Shown here in pieces: positions 9,950-23,334 of a stretch of DNA of 64,000 nucleotides. The stretch spans positions 265,794,574 to 265,858,573 of the forward strand of contig NC_081407.1 of the NCBI RefSeq assembly GCF_030272615.1, in the 5' to 3' direction. Under the pieces are notes generated by a model, which worked only from the letters and a program-made list of their open reading frames with translations, did no database searches and was not told the origin of the DNA. Position 1 is the first letter of the stretch. The number at the start of each line of letters is the position of its first letter. A program made the translations under genes and the position numbers. Source of the DNA: Cryptomeria japonica (lineage: Eukaryota > Streptophyta > Pinopsida > Cupressales > Cupressaceae).

Positions 9950-10690
9950 AGACACGCAGGTCAGAGCCGCCTAGAGCATATACAGTGAGGCGGCTGGCAG
10001 TGGGCCTCCATACACTCTATCCATCCACATATTAGGATTGACTTTATTAATTAATACTTAAGTATTAGAATAATATGTGTTTTTTATTATTTTCAAACTA
10101 ATTAATAAATACAATCGATGGGCCCCATGATGGTTTTACGAGAAAACTGCCTTTACTTTTGGGATTGATTTTGCTATCGTGTATTGACTGGATTCTTCTC
10201 CTACGCGTGGCCAAAAGTTTGAGCTTCCCTCCAACAATTGCATATAAAAATACATTAAAGCTAAAGGCAAGCTGAATTTTTGTGCATATAATCACCGGCC
10301 TGCACGTCTCTGTCCTGAAATCAGTGATATTCAATTATGATTTTGCTGTGACGCCTAGATTGGGCTACAAAACAGCAACGTCTGTACAAATTTATGAGGT
10401 GGATTCTTACAATATTAATTGAATTCAATGCATTTAAAGCAAAAGTAAAGTACTCAAAAGAATATATTGCTAGTCAAATATATTTACGAACGTGATATAA
10501 GAAAAGTTGGGGTTACATAACAAGATAAGAACAAAAAATGTGTTCCTGGGACACTTCATCTACTACAAAAATGTCAAACTTCCGAGCTGATAAATTCATC
10601 CCTTTGAAGAACTAAACCCCACCGCCATTCCCGGCATTAGCTATTGGAGAGTGACATTTACAGGCATCAAAACTGTAATGCGTGATATAT
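9950..10690. repeat. Upstream region of PR-5 gene, duplicated at 27.58-28.25 kb
   Basis: Ordered blocks here recur in the same order and orientation at about 27575-28250. They include an ACACGC..GTCA.AGCCG block, TTTTGCTGTGACGCC, GAATTCAATGCATTTA or close variants, ATATTGCTAGTCAAATAT and ATCAAAACTGTAATGC. A shorter core also appears at 47125-47235. The block starts within 100 bp of the PR-5 promoter. It may be a segmental duplication of the promoter region or a dispersed element of unknown type. Confidence 0.7.
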
Positions 10691-12400
10691 GCCTATTTAA
10701 ACTTAAGGAGCATATTGAAAGAAAACAATGGGATAGCGCAGTACCATACCTTTTTTCATTCTAATTTCAGTTTATATGGTGGGCGCCTGTGCGAGCGCAT
10801 TTTCTGCAAGGGATTTAAGCCTCCCAGCTCCAGTGGACGGTCTTTCGTGCAGGTAGAATTGGTGGGGTTAATCGATTTGTGTATGAATTTCACAAGGATG
10901 CGATGGGTTCATTGCTGGTGAGCGGGACATCAAGCGAAAGTGGAAGCCGCGTGCATTGGAATCGTGTCGTGCGCTGACATCTTAGCTTTGGCTCCTCGTG
11001 ACTGTCAACAATTCTGCAACCTCTATTCACGTTATTCATTAATTTATACGTACTAGCACTTCCACTAAAAAGGAAGTGCTGATGGTAAAATATAAGTTAT
11101 ATAATATGTTCAGGTTATAAAGGAATTTGAAAATTGAATTTAGCAGTGAATCAATCCATGCTGATTAAGTTCAAAATCACACAAAAATCATGTAAGTTAG
11201 ATATATTTTTAATATGTATGTATTTTTTTGACAATATAAAGAAACAATTAACTTATAAAATATATTACAGTGAATAGGTTTGTTGTTTAAAGAGCTTAAC
11301 ATGAATGGTTGTCAATAGATAAACACCCTTTCATAGAATTTGCTAAATTTGTAGTGCTTAAGAATTTGAAAGAAAGTTTCGAGAAAATGTTCTTTATAGA
11401 AATTTGTGTCCCTTAATATGAAGGATGTTAGATTATTCATTTTTGTATATGACTTTGATTAAGAATGTTTACTATTGTAAAATAGCCAACATACGAAATC
11501 TAACTATGGATTTCAAGCTTAGTTCCAGATGAAAGCTAGTGCTTCATGAAATGTCATTACAAGAAGTTACAAATTATTAGAAATATTAAAGTGTTTGAAA
11601 ATAAGTATGCATTGGCTTGTCAATTAATGGGAGTGAAAAACTCATCAACCGTAGAAGCTTTTTTTTATCAAGCGATTTCATGTTAAGTGGAGAATGACTT
11701 TGAACAATAGTTACAATGGTGGAGAGAAATTGTTTTAGGTTTGCAACATCGTTGAGTCCACAAAAATGATATGAACTTTCACACATTCACTCACTCATTT
11801 AGAACAAGCTTAAATTGTCAAGGATTGATGCATTCACAATCATCACAAGTCAAAGGGACCCACAAACCACATAAAAGCTAGGCCAAACAATAAATTAGTA
11901 GATAGAGAAGCAATGGATCTTATTCTTAAGAGACATAATGAAATGAATGGAAAATGTTACAAGATAGCAAGTTGAGGAAGAAAGACAAGGAAAAATAAGA
12001 TGTAATGAAATCCTCTTACTTAATGAATTGACCAAAGTTCTTACTTAATGAAATTCTCTTATTTAATGAATTGAATAGTAAGATGTAAGGTGGTCTTCAC
12101 AATGATCAACCAAGTTATAAGACTAATTTTTTTTTTGCATAATGTATGAAGAAAAATATCTTAGGTTAACCTTCTGCAAACTCATGCCAAGTGTCTATGC
12201 ATCTTCTTAAACCTTATGAAAATCCATAGGAAACATGTGAATCTTTATCAAGCATAACAACTTATGGTATTTGACTATTGAATAGGATTTACAAGCATAA
12301 TGATCAACATCATTCAACATACTAACTATTTTGATATACAACATATATGTTTAGAAGATCTCTAGCTTCACAACTTATTTAGTTATATTCTATTTTCTTT
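10691..12400. other. Intergenic, one GC-richer coding-like island
   Basis: A mixed-composition island at about 10770-10990 contains a splice-acceptor-like CTAATTTCAG and an open frame including GGVNRFVYEFHKDAMG. I cannot assign it to a family and it carries stops upstream. From about 11000 to 12400 the sequence is AT-rich with no convincing coding potential. Confidence 0.35.
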
Positions 12401-12439
12401 TGATTTAAGAATTTAATTTTTCTTTTGAATGATAAAAAA

Positions 12440-12740
12440 TGCTACAAAAAAAGGAGAACCCACACTTCATATACATGTCTACCAAGAAAATTGTAACTAC
12501 AACATCTAACAAAAATCCCCCTTCCACAATTCTTTCATGGACATCCATACCTTGTTCCAAAGTTCTCATTTTGGCACAAGAATGCTGACAAAGGTTGTGA
12601 AATTTGGCTTTACACCTACGAATTATATTTTCTTGAAAGTTTCTAAAGCCTTTTATGCACATCCATATTGTGCATTTCCTACAATCATTGCAATCCATGA
12701 GATGACATCTCTTTGTTTTCTGCAAATTGCTACCTATAAT
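12440..12740 (-). pseudogene. Pentatricopeptide-repeat (PPR) protein fragment
   Basis: The minus-strand translation shows a PLS-type PPR pattern split over two frames. ALETFKKI.FVGVKPNFTTF comes from one frame and CAKMRTLEQGMDVHERIV, then GGFLLDVVV..FLVDMYMKCG, from the next. This matches the usual GVKPN-TF-S-L...LEQG--H--I---GF--DV-V---L-DMY-KCG succession. A small deletion at the join removes the frame. PPR proteins bind organellar RNA; this is only about two repeats and clearly a broken relic. Confidence 0.7.
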
Positions 12741-13970
12741 TGATAAAATGTTAAAAGTAAGGTCAAGTAAGAATTTTTTTATATAATAATTTTTTTCATT
12801 CAATTTTCTCTTTTGTATTTATAGCTTGAAACTCTAGTACATGGATCAATTTTTTAGAATTTTTTTATCAAGACATGGATTTTTGTCTTAACTATTTATC
12901 TAAAGTAGAAAAAAAATATCTCAATATGAAATCTTTTCTCTAGTGCATCATTTTTTTACATATTTTAATTAAATTTAGTTTATTTTTAACAAAATAATTA
13001 ATCATATATTTTGATATTGATAACTTACATTTGGTAAAAATAAAACCAAAAACATATTAAATTATTAAAATATTAAAAACCTTTTTTTGAAAACTACGCT
13101 TATAAATCGACAAAGATATTTTTTTTATTATATTAAAATTTATATAAATAAGTAGGAATTGTGAGAACATCATGCTTTTCAAAGAATTTTATTTTTTAGT
13201 AAATTTGTTCCAAAGTCACGCTACATATTTATTTAGTAGATACTTCTAGTTAGAAAAAGGTATAACCTATATTTAATTTAAATAGAATGAATCCAAATTA
13301 ATAGACAATATGCTTTATCAAAATTGATTTTTAAATAAAAATAATTAATTTTATTTGTGTTGATAAGTTGACCTAAAATGTGACATGACTTTAAATTTTA
13401 CTCAATTAGTGGTTAACATTGCTTACATAAACTAATACAACTTTAGAATGATGATATAACAATATGTTTCATATTTTTGGTTTGCAACTACTTTAAGTAA
13501 GTTTTTCAAGATCATAAAATTTATCAATTATAACAAATAAATGCTAAAAACCTCAAAGACGATGTTCAACTCTCTCCATACCCTACTACATAGGGAAAGT
13601 TGAATACTTCACCTAGATCATGGTATTTTATGGTTTACAAACCTTGTTACAAAGCTTCTACAAATACAATTTGTTGGCTCTCAAAATAATAACTCCATAA
13701 ATCCTATAGAATAAAATAAAATCTAAGTCATGGGGAAAGACAACCAAGGAGAATAGTGTAAAAGAATGGTGAAAACTTGATTATATATCATATTAGAAGC
13801 ACAAAAATAATTAGAAATTGCAACATAACTGTAGAATAGTTACGCAATGTAGTAATAGTTACGTGAACAAGTAGAATATAACTAATTATTTTAGAATGGA
13901 CACCGAAATTGGATATTTGACTAGAGAAGGTAAGATCATATTCTCTTCCTTAGAGTCTCCTAAACCTAGG
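12741..13970. repeat. Dispersed repeat, second copy at 32.74-33.43 kb
   Basis: Blocks such as CTTTTGTATTTATAGCTT, AACTATTTATCTAAAGTAGA, TTTGAAAACTAC.CTTATAAAT and AGAATAAAATAAAAT recur in order at about 32740-33430 in the same orientation. This suggests two copies of an AT-rich element of unknown class, the left one longer. The PPR fragment lies just outside the shared part. Confidence 0.6.
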
Positions 13971-14769
13971 AGGACTCCTAGGATAATTATAGAAAAATAT
14001 AAATTAATGAGGCCCTCACAAAATAATTCTAATTAATAGGTGGATTCATCCTATATTTGTTGCATACATAAGACCTTGAGGACCTAATATTAAGTAGAAA
14101 AAAAATAACACATATGAATTAGAGGTATGAAATGAAATTATTACTCATCTAATTTAGATCTACAAAAAATATTTAACCTTCTTAATAATTATAAAAAATT
14201 GGTTCTCATAAAATACGGCATAAATTATTCTTACTCTAACTTAGATATGTATGAAAAACTCTAATCAACTGCATCTCTCTACATGTGAATGAAACATAAT
14301 ATTACTTAGGATCTGATAAAGGTTATGAAAATAAACTATGCACACTACTATGAATGATTAATATCAAACTAAACCATTTAGTTAACAAATATTTATATAT
14401 TGGTGGAAGGACCATGTTTAGAAAATTAGTGCTTTGATATCGTAAAACGAATAAGTCAAACATTAACTTTTAAATACAACAACATTTACAAACGTATGAG
14501 AAATAAGAATGTACCTAAAGATGATAAATATGGCATTATGATAATGTAAATACATTCTCATATGTGTTAAAATATTTTACAACTAAGTTTTCTTTAGTAA
14601 TACATTACTAACTAAGGAACCTAATATGATGCATTAAAAATGTTTGCTGAAAAAATATTTAAAGTAATTTCATAGATCCCTATGAGGAATATGTAAGGAA
14701 AGCATAGTGTGGAAATGCCTTCCTAGTGTCAATTAACAGGGAAGAATGCAGTTTAATACTTTTACAGGA
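13971..14769. other. AT-rich intergenic, nothing recognised
   Basis: No open frame of note and no repeat or element end that I can support. Confidence 0.4.
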
Positions 14770-16087
14770 TGTTAAGAATCATATAGACAAACAAATATAA
14801 TCAACACAGAGATAGAACACCAAGAATTAGGTGGGAAAACCCTTTCGGGAAAAAACCCACCACCAACAGTTGAACACTTTATTTCCAGTAAATGAATTTA
14901 CAATAAAGTTTCAGTCTGCAACTACTGGTATTTGTTCTCAGATTCTCATGAACTGAACACTACAATTGACTATACATTATTAGTTTTTTTTCCCACAGTT
15001 ATCTAATGGCTTCATATATTAGATTGTCGACAGTTCATCTAAGCAACTGCACCAACAGTTTGAAGTCTAACCATCTGCGTCAGTCTGCATTCATAAGAAC
15101 CACAATATCCCACATGCACTAGGAAGTCAGTTCGATTCGTATTCATATACACCGACAAGACCATCTTCAATGTCCAAGTGTTTATCTTTTGAACTCCAAT
15201 TTGAGCGCATACCCGTAGTCAGTCTCTACTCCATCGACCATTGGTAAAATGCTTCGTGAGTCACTCCGATCTCCCAATGATACCAGTAGGCGACTCCACT
15301 AATGCGGCTCCAAATAGGTTGACTCCATCCATTCATTGGAATAGCCTTCAACAGGTAGACCCGATCTCCCGATGACACCACAATGAATCGATCGGGCCAT
15401 TGGCATAACCCAACAATGTAACCCTGATCACCATAGTCAATCTCATTGGGTCATTGACAAGATGACCAAATAGCTATCCTGATCGTTTGATCTTCCTTGA
15501 TCTATTCCATGTCTACCTTAGCTGAGCTTCTCTCTCTTTTGCCATGGTGTTACTCCTTGGTTCGTCTGTGCATCTAGTTAGGTGCCACCTAACCTGCCAC
15601 TAGACCACCACCTCATCAGTCACCAAGTCATGATGGTTAACCAGTGAGTATCTTCATCATGTGATATAGCGACAATCATCTAATCATCCAGGACTTGCTC
15701 ACCAGTTAACTCGCCCGAGCTGCTCTCTTGCCAGGTCCCACCTTGGTTGCCAAGTCGTGGGAAATAACCTTCATGCATCTCGCCATAGTAGTATAGCGAC
15801 AATAGTTTGATCATCCAAGACTTTCTCACCAGTTAACTCGCCTGAGCTTCTCTCTTGCCGGGTCCCACCTTGGTCGCCAAGTTGCGGGGAATAACTTTCG
15901 ATCATCTTCCCATCGCGGTATAGCGACAGCCGTTGGATCATTTCAGACTTTCTCACCCAATAGCCGATCATAAGAAGATTCCATCGACCCATTGACAAGT
16001 ATCACACCGATAGTTGTTCCATCAGGATAGGTTACTCCGATCAGTCTGAACACAAGTCAAGTTAATTCAAGGCACATATGTCCAACA
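14770..16087 (-). mobile_element. LTR-like segment of an LTR retrotransposon
   Basis: On the minus strand it begins TGTTGGACATATGTGCC, a copia-LTR-like start, and ends ...GATTCTTAACA, so the ends are TGTT and AACA. Near 14820-14870 it has the GTGGGAAAACCC text typical of the R/U5 part of plant LTRs. No 5-bp target duplication is seen (CAGGA on one side, AAATA on the other) and no primer-binding site adjoins it. It is either a solo LTR with decayed flanks or a fragment. Confidence 0.4.
15669..15960. repeat. 127-bp tandem repeat within the LTR-like segment
   Basis: Units starting GCGACA at 15669, 15796 and 15923 are exactly 127 bp apart and share CTCACCAGTTAACTCGCC and GGGAATAAC-like text; the third is partial. 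Diverged half-units can be followed upstream to about 15510 (GCTGAGCTTCTCTC). Confidence 0.9.
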
Positions 16088-16149
16088 AAATATTTAATCA
16101 ATACGATAACCAAGCTAGAAAATTTAACCTAAAGGATACATACAACACT

Positions 16150-17758
16150 CCTATCCCTTAGCAAGTTTATTTGCAATATTCTCATCATCAAATCTCCTAT
16201 TATGGCCTCCCACTCTCCGATTTCAAATTCTCACCTTGCATCCATGACTACAAGGGTTTACATGTCTTTATCCTATAATCTAGTGGTAGATATCTCCAAT
16301 ATAGGGTTTGTTTCCTCCTCTACAAAAACTTTACTTACTATTGTTGGGGATACTATCATCCCTGAGGCCTCATGATCTCTCTACTTAAAATATACTTTGT
16401 TGATTTATTACACAAAACCTTAGTAGGATCTTATGTTAAGGTTGAAACGTGCCTCCCCTACGTATCCTTTTTTCTAGAAGTGGTTCTTGGTTAGGAGACG
16501 TTGGACAATATTTCCTACTTTGAGAGGAAGGGTTTGATTTGTAGGTTCAATATCTTATGCCCATCACTTCTTGAGCTACATTCCTAGGTTTCAGATCACT
16601 AGAGCTTAGTGTTTTCTAGTAAGGTTGAGATTTACCCCTATACTCAGGATTTATTTGTTATTTATTTTGACTCTATAGTGTATCCTGATGTTGTTCTTAC
16701 CTTGGGTGACTAGAAATGGGGGTTTCATTCTCTTTCCCTTCTGCTTTGTCACCCTCTTTCGACCCCCTAGTTGAATTTACTAAGGTTTCCCCTATCTGGG
16801 TAAGGTTTCCTTACCTCTCCCTCCATTTCTAGTGCAACTCTACCTATGAAGTTATATCTAATATGCTAGGACAATTCTTCTAGGTAGACCCTAATTCTAT
16901 ATATTTCTCTCATACTTCTTATGCTCGAATTTTGATGGATATGGACCTTTCGAAGATAATTCCTACTAGAATATTTCTGAAGGCAGGTACATTGCCATGG
17001 CGATAGATTTTGGACTATAAATGAATCCCTTTTTGTGTAGACATTGTCTTTCTATGAGTTGTTTGGCTTCTTCTTGTCCCCGTAGTTCTTTTCAAAACTC
17101 TTCTCCTAGCTAGTGGAAGGCTGCCAACCATTGCCATCTTATTATTTTTCCTACTACTTTAGATGTTAGGTCAAATTAATTGATAGACCTAGATCCCCCT
17201 TCTCCTGCTAGGTTGGCTATTTTAGTGGCCCAAGCCCTTGCTCTTGCTAATGTGGTTCCTCTTGTGTTTCATTCACTGTTTTCTTGACTTTTGGAATCAT
17301 TACATCCTTAGCTTCTGACTTTTTATTCCCAAAATATTGATTTTCCTCTTCAAATTTGATGGCTCATTTATGTGATTCATCTGCTACCTTTGATAGTTCG
17401 TTGGGATGTACCTTTTTGTGTTCTCTTAGAAAGGATGTTTCTTCTTGCACTATTGTTTGCTACCAGAAAAGAACAATCTCTTATTTTGTAGAACATACAG
17501 ATGGTCCTTTGGGTCCACTGGAGGTTCCTAACTCAAATTTTCAATAATAGTTTTGATTCTTTGTCCTACTCTATGGCCTATTTTTGATTTTTTTTCTAGC
17601 ATTGTCACTATTTTATAGTTCTTGAGTGTTAGTCATTTTTGTTTGGTCTCCTAGCTTTGGTTACCACTTGGATAACTCTGTTGTTCTATTTTTGTAACAA
17701 AATGATGTCTTGATGGTTTTTGTTAGAGGCCCTTCCTTCCTTTATTTTAATAAAAAAT
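16150..17758 (+). mobile_element. LINE-related element: ORF1 remnant ending in A-rich tail
   Basis: Plus-strand remnant with a DUF4283/zinc-knuckle ORF1 and an end of TTTTAATAAAAAATATAC near 17747. The TAATAAAAAA tail is also found at about 30748-30756 and 37504-37512. No endonuclease or RT lies between, so this is internally deleted or a non-autonomous derivative. Confidence 0.5.
16190..17320 (+). pseudogene. LINE ORF1 remnant (DUF4283 plus zinc knuckle)
   Basis: Recognisable blocks in the plus-strand translation are PIWVRFPYLSLHF, then NMLGQFF.VDPNSI, ILMDMDLSKIIPTRIFLKAG and LDYK.IPF. A knuckle follows one frame over, CRHCLSMSCLASSC. This is the normal DUF4283 order in plant LINE ORF1. 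The knuckle has Cys where His is usual (C-x2-C-x4-C-x4-C), as in the element at 52.2 kb. Many stops and a frameshift before the knuckle show that it is dead. Confidence 0.65.
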
Positions 17759-17759
17759 A

Positions 17760-20062
17760 TACTTATCCCCTAAAATATTGTAGAGATGTGTGGATACACA
17801 TATATCATGAATATGATTATACATTTAACATCTATTAATTTAGAACACTTGAATTCATGAGGAAATAATTATATTGATAGGCAAAGATTTTCTAGAGCCA
17901 AGAAAAATAGGTATTTAAAACATGGAACAAACCCAACCAACCCCAAATTACTTCTAAAAATTTGTTACATATATATAGCTCATAATTCATCTCTTAGCTC
18001 AATAGCATGATAACATGAGAATTCAGCCTAGGTATAAGTCAATTAAGATCAAATATAAATTATACTAAAATATCACTGTGGGAAATTGAATATGCACTTG
18101 AATAAGAGAGTAAGCAACATATTCCATCAAATTTTATTATATTTATGCAAGGGATAAGAATTACCCAACTCATTCTAGTAACTTGTTATCTTCTTAGGCC
18201 CATAAGATAGCTTGTTCCAACCTCTATACACCATTCTTATACTTTATTTATTTTTATTGATCCATGAAACTTTTAGAAATAAAAACAATAACTAGGAGAA
18301 AGAGAAATAACACTTCTATATTCCTTCATATGTGAAATTTATATTGGAAACAACATATGACATCTTTTGTTAAAAAATATATTATGAAACTATGAGAAAG
18401 GCAAATAAATCATGTAGGTTCTAAATTGTGAAATTTTCTTGAAGAAAAATGGGTGAGATATCAATTCATATCCTTATATTTCTCTATTTTTACTTGCACA
18501 CATATGATAGGAATTTTAAAATACTTTCAAGCACATTCCCAATCACTTTCAAAATCATCTAAGGCTTCACCACTCTTCATTACGCTCATACATGTTATCA
18601 ATGTCAAACAAAATACATCTAGATGGATACTCATGGCAACTAACTATCCATTGAACATAAGCATGTCTCATCTAGTTGTAAGGAGTCATTGGTACCACCA
18701 TTAAAATTACCAGTTATTGACTATGAAAACAAAACTTTAGAACATAGTCTCTTCGATTTTATTAAAAATATCATTTAAAACCCATTAATTGTGAGAATTT
18801 TCCCCACAAGTTTGTTAGTTTGAGCTCATGTGACACACTAAGATGAGGCCTTATACTACTAATTGGGCACATAATATCATCGATCATATCCACCTCCTAA
18901 GAAAAAAATTCAACTACAATTTTCTAACATATCAGTACATCCTTATTACTTTCAATGACATAAATCTAGGTGTCATATTCCTATGATAACTAATTAGAAA
19001 TAATAGAAATACTATTGCAACCTTTCAAAAGATATTGAATACAATATATCATTTTTCATAATCACCATGATGGACACTATTGTAAGTATAGATGCCTAAA
19101 AGTGAGTAACACATTCTCTTCTCACCACTTTATCATTCTTCGCCAATTCTTCTATCAATATTGAGTAAATAATTTTTAATTATTTAATTAAACTAACATT
19201 ACATCTCTTCATATATAATTAATTAAATATTTTTTTCTTATTTCAAATTAATTAATTTAATTAATATAGTTTATTTAATTAAAATGTAAAAGAAAAATGG
19301 AGAGCAATTAGCAAACTCGTAGGGAGTAGAAAGGAAGAAACAGCTAAACAAGGAGTGAAGAGCAAGGGCGAAAGAATTAGGATTGGGAATCACAACAACC
19401 TACCAAGTGTGAAAGCAAGAAAGATCTGGTAGAGCCACATGCTTGATATTTCAATAATTCAAAAGACCATAGGTAGAAAAACTTGAACTCAAACATACTA
19501 ACAAGAGCAAATAAATTCCTGCTAGGGCATAATCAAGTGGTCAATAGCTAGTAACATAACAAAGGAAAACATGTTCCACAATGGGTATTTGAACATAGCA
19601 GATGAGTTGAAAAATGCACCATGGAAAAAATAGGTTTGATTCTACAAATGTAGAGGGCAAATATAATCTAAGGATTCAAAAAACGTCACACTTAGGAAAA
19701 TTTCAAGCCACATTATGCAAGGCACCATGATCCAATCATCAAATCCGATAATCACATTCATTCTTCTCAAAATGGATATAAAAATATTAAGGATATGTTG
19801 AATTAGAATGGATTTAAAAGAAATCGATATGGGAAGTTTTGGCGATAAAGAAACCCTAATGCAAATCAAATAAACAATTGGTGATCAAATGTCTTAATGA
19901 ACAAAGAGGAGCAAAATAGAAATAAATCAAGAAAATCACAGATGGTATGGAGAACAAAAGAAAAAAATAATCATTTGAGAAAGGATCCACAAGGTACACC
20001 CTCAAACCCTATTCCATTATCGGAGAAGCAATTCATTGATATTCATTGCCAGATTGATCATT
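17760..20062. other. AT-rich intergenic, no gene recognised
   Basis: Short open frames only, with no family match and no start or splice context. About 19310-20060 is less AT-rich and purine-rich but carries no recognisable protein. Confidence 0.4.
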
Positions 20063-20985
20063 GCAAAGATACAAAGAAATGACTTACTGTCAGAATGCTC
20101 ACTGCAACATAAAAGGTTGAACTAAAAGGGATTGGATCCCCAAATGCATGGAATCAGTTCTCAGATTAAGCTCACATTAAAATTCACAAACTTTATAGTA
20201 GATCTAGTTAGAGATCTTTGTATAACTATCCTACAACAGGTCCGGTAAAGGACTAATGCACTACTGCAGTATTGTCTACCTTTGCTATCTGCAACTCACA
20301 CTTTACACACTTCTACCTTGGTTGCTAACTCTCTTTCACATATCACATGAAGTTCCTTAATCTCCTTCTCACATACACTCTCATGTCTTTAGCTATTTCA
20401 TATGTATATGTATATATACTAGAGGAAACAAATAAAAAATAGTATGTTGGCCAAGCCCAACATATTATCAAGACACTCATGTCAGCCTCTTCAAGATCTC
20501 TACACACTTCCTTTTACATACTTCATTTTCCAATGCATATACCAAGATTACCAGAATGGGGTAGGGTCATCCAAACCCAAGAATACCGACCCTTTATAAC
20601 ATAATTAAGTACAACATCACTAAACGGTTGAATCCACTCATAACAAGAATACCACAACATGAAACTTGAAGGGATACTACTGATATGACCAAACAACTAA
20701 TATTGGGACACATGATTGATACCAGGACCAGGGGGGACTCAAAATTCTAGAACAAGGATCTTCCAGAGATTACCACATTATATATTACCTGCATCATACT
20801 ACATCATAATTCTTGTCCAAAACAACAACATCTATCCATAACCAAATAAATACACATATTGACTGCATATAATATCCACACCAATATCCGAACCAATCCG
20901 GGCTACATATATTGTCAAGTGTAAACTGAATAGCTAGTTTGACATTAATGACAACAATATAAATAATATTCACATAAGTCTAACG
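20063..20985 (-). repeat. 3' LTR (truncated)
   Basis: Matches 24677-25629 block by block, for example GGTTGAA.T..AAAGGGATT, CCAAATGCATGGAATCA, CATTGACTGCATATAA-like text and GGGCTACATATATTGT. The first ~320 bp of the other LTR have no counterpart here. The inner end reads CTAACG where the intact LTR has CTAACA. Confidence 0.8.
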
Positions 20986-20997
20986 ATCCCCCCCTTT
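20986..20997 (-). other. Polypurine tract
   Basis: AAAGGGGGGGAT on the minus strand directly before the 3' LTR, the expected plus-strand primer of an LTR retrotransposon. Confidence 0.75.
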
Positions 20998-21967
20998 GTC
21001 ATTGATGGAAAAACATATCCAAAACATAACTGCATACAACTCCCCCTTACTCATGCAACTCCAAGAAACCACATTCCTTTCTCCCCCTTTTGATATCAAG
21101 GATAAAGGATGCCTTTGATGAAAAAAGAATGAAAAGAAAAAGGAAGAAAAATATAATATATACGACTGTGAAAATGCCTGAACCTGAACACTACAAAAGA
21201 ACCTTCAGCTTCTCTTCTTTGGAAAGATGATCTTGTATTTCTCCTTCAGATCTGGAAGAAGAACTTCCCAAGAATGTATGGCTAGTTTAATGCTAATTGA
21301 AAGGATTTTGTACTCTACCAAAAAATCAACTATATGGGAAAAATTATCTTGAGAAAATTGGTTCTACTCACACTCAACTGCATTCCCAAGCAATGCTGAA
21401 AAATTCTCGAATTTGGCCTCAACAATCTTCTTAACTTTCCAAAAAATGTTCACAAAGTCGTCTTTCTACCTCTATAGCAATACGAGTTCAGCTTGAAGAG
21501 AATTGATTCTTTTTCTCTGCTCACCGTTCTTGTCATTTAGAAAATCAAAAGACTTGCCTAGATTTGTTAGCTCATATTCAATAGAATCAATCTTAATTTT
21601 GTGTTTCACTGCATCTGTTGGCCTATAGATACAATACCTATAGACTCTTCTAGCACTTTGGATACAGTTCCTTTATTCCTCAATACATGCTAATAAGATC
21701 TTTTGCGCATTAACACATTCATTCAGCAGATTTTGCATCCCAGACCTTTTTCTTCGACTGGCTACTCATAAAAATTCTCCTTTATAACTTCATTCAAATA
21801 TTTCAGAAGCAGATTACTTGTATTTCAAGACTCGTGGTGTTCTGGATCGAGTGATTCAATAGAATGCTTTCAATTCTATCTGACTCAACTGAAGTCAACC
21901 ACATCACACCAATCTTCTTGATTCCATCCATACTGTCAACCGATTTCAAAAAATTAGATTCATCTTC

Positions 21968-22410
21968 TTAATCTCTAGCTTCCTTCTCTGCAACAACCGA
22001 ATCTTCTTCAACTATAGGGGATTTTGTATCATCAATCACTAAAACATTTTCTACCTTTCTTTGCTTGGGCTTTGAAACACTAATAGGAACACACTCTCTC
22101 CTTTTCTTCTTTTTCGGAGGAAGAACCTCCAGAACTGAAAAATGTAAGATACAAATATTGGGCCAACACTCTACATGTCTAGAAAAGATTTGAAATAGGA
22201 AACACAAGCTTCTTCTTTATTATTCAGACTATTCAAATATCTAAATATCTGCCTTGTGATTGAAACACCAGATTCCCATATAACATTATCTTTTGCTAGA
22301 AGGGATCCCAAACAGTACATAACCAAACTCACAAGCAATGACCCAAACCGGAAAGAATAATTCTTCTCTTTTATCATCTTAATATTCTCTAACAACAATT
22401 CTTTTAACAA
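21968..22410 (-). pseudogene. Internal ORF of the Gag-only element, function unclear
   Basis: Two overlapping 79-codon open stretches on the minus strand (22171-22410 and 21968-22207) that probably were one protein. The first contains FRFGSLLVSLVMYCLG and loosely resembles the hydrophobic part of the putative plant transposon protein family. The second is basic then acidic (PPKKKKRREC, then VEEDSVVAEKEARD). No catalytic motif is visible. Confidence 0.35.
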
Positions 22411-23334
22411 TTAACACAAGTCAAACGATTTATTTTCGATTGTAGGTATATGTGCCATATATATTTCAATTGACTATGTGACACCTTTCCTATTTATGAA
22501 ATAGATTTTATAAGAGATGTCATACACAACATAACTCATCATAGAGTTGATAAAAGCATTAATGATTAAATCTTGCTGATCATCGTTCATGTCGGTTAGG
22601 GCTTCCACTTCTCTGTTCAGGATAGACTAATTTGTCAAAACTTTTCCATTGCCACACAAGTCGGTGATCACATAAATAACTTCATGATTCAATAGAGTTT
22701 ATCCAACATGATGCTATCATCCCGCACATGACTAATGATCATACTAATAAGCTTTGCATTATCAAACCAAGGTAATTTTGTCCAAAGATTCAAACCTTTT
22801 CTTTCTCAACCTTCGACCTTTTGCAATTGATCATCACTCAGACTAGCTTCATAATCTTTGATTTTCTCCGAGTTAAATTCATCTAGGAGCACCTTGTCCA
22901 AAATCTAAAATTCCTCGTTTCTAGATTCTCCAATGATCTATTTTCCTTCCATGATTCCTTGCACTTATCACTTTGACACTCCTCTACTATTCGCGATAAT
23001 CTCAAGCACAAATAACTGATCATGAAAGAATGAATTCAAAAATCGATACTTATCTTGCCAAAAACATTTTTTAGGATTTTGCCACCAAGAACTGTCTTGT
23101 TGATGATGTCAGCAAAAAGTTCCTCTGATTACCAGATAGAACTTAAAACGCTATCATGCGGGATCAATGACATGATCCACTCAGATAGAGAGGATAGAAG
23201 ATTTTTATTTTTGAACAAACTCCCCTTGACCCAAATCTCTATGCTTAGTTACCGAAGGAAGAGGTGCCTACACTGGATTCCTATATGTGAGGATCACTTC
23301 CTTTGATCTCACTCTTTTTTCTCCAGACCAAATT

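Noticed and set aside
14765-16092. Complete solo LTR with target-site duplication
   Set aside because: TGTT/AACA ends exist but the adjoining five bases differ (CAGGA versus AAATA), so only an LTR-like segment is claimed.
16100-17775. Target-site duplication around the ORF1 remnant
   Set aside because: CTCCTATCCCTTAG and ACTTATCCCCTAA are only loosely alike.
19642-20082. Short frames at 19.6-20.1 kb
   Set aside because: No motif or splice context; composition matches intergenic DNA.
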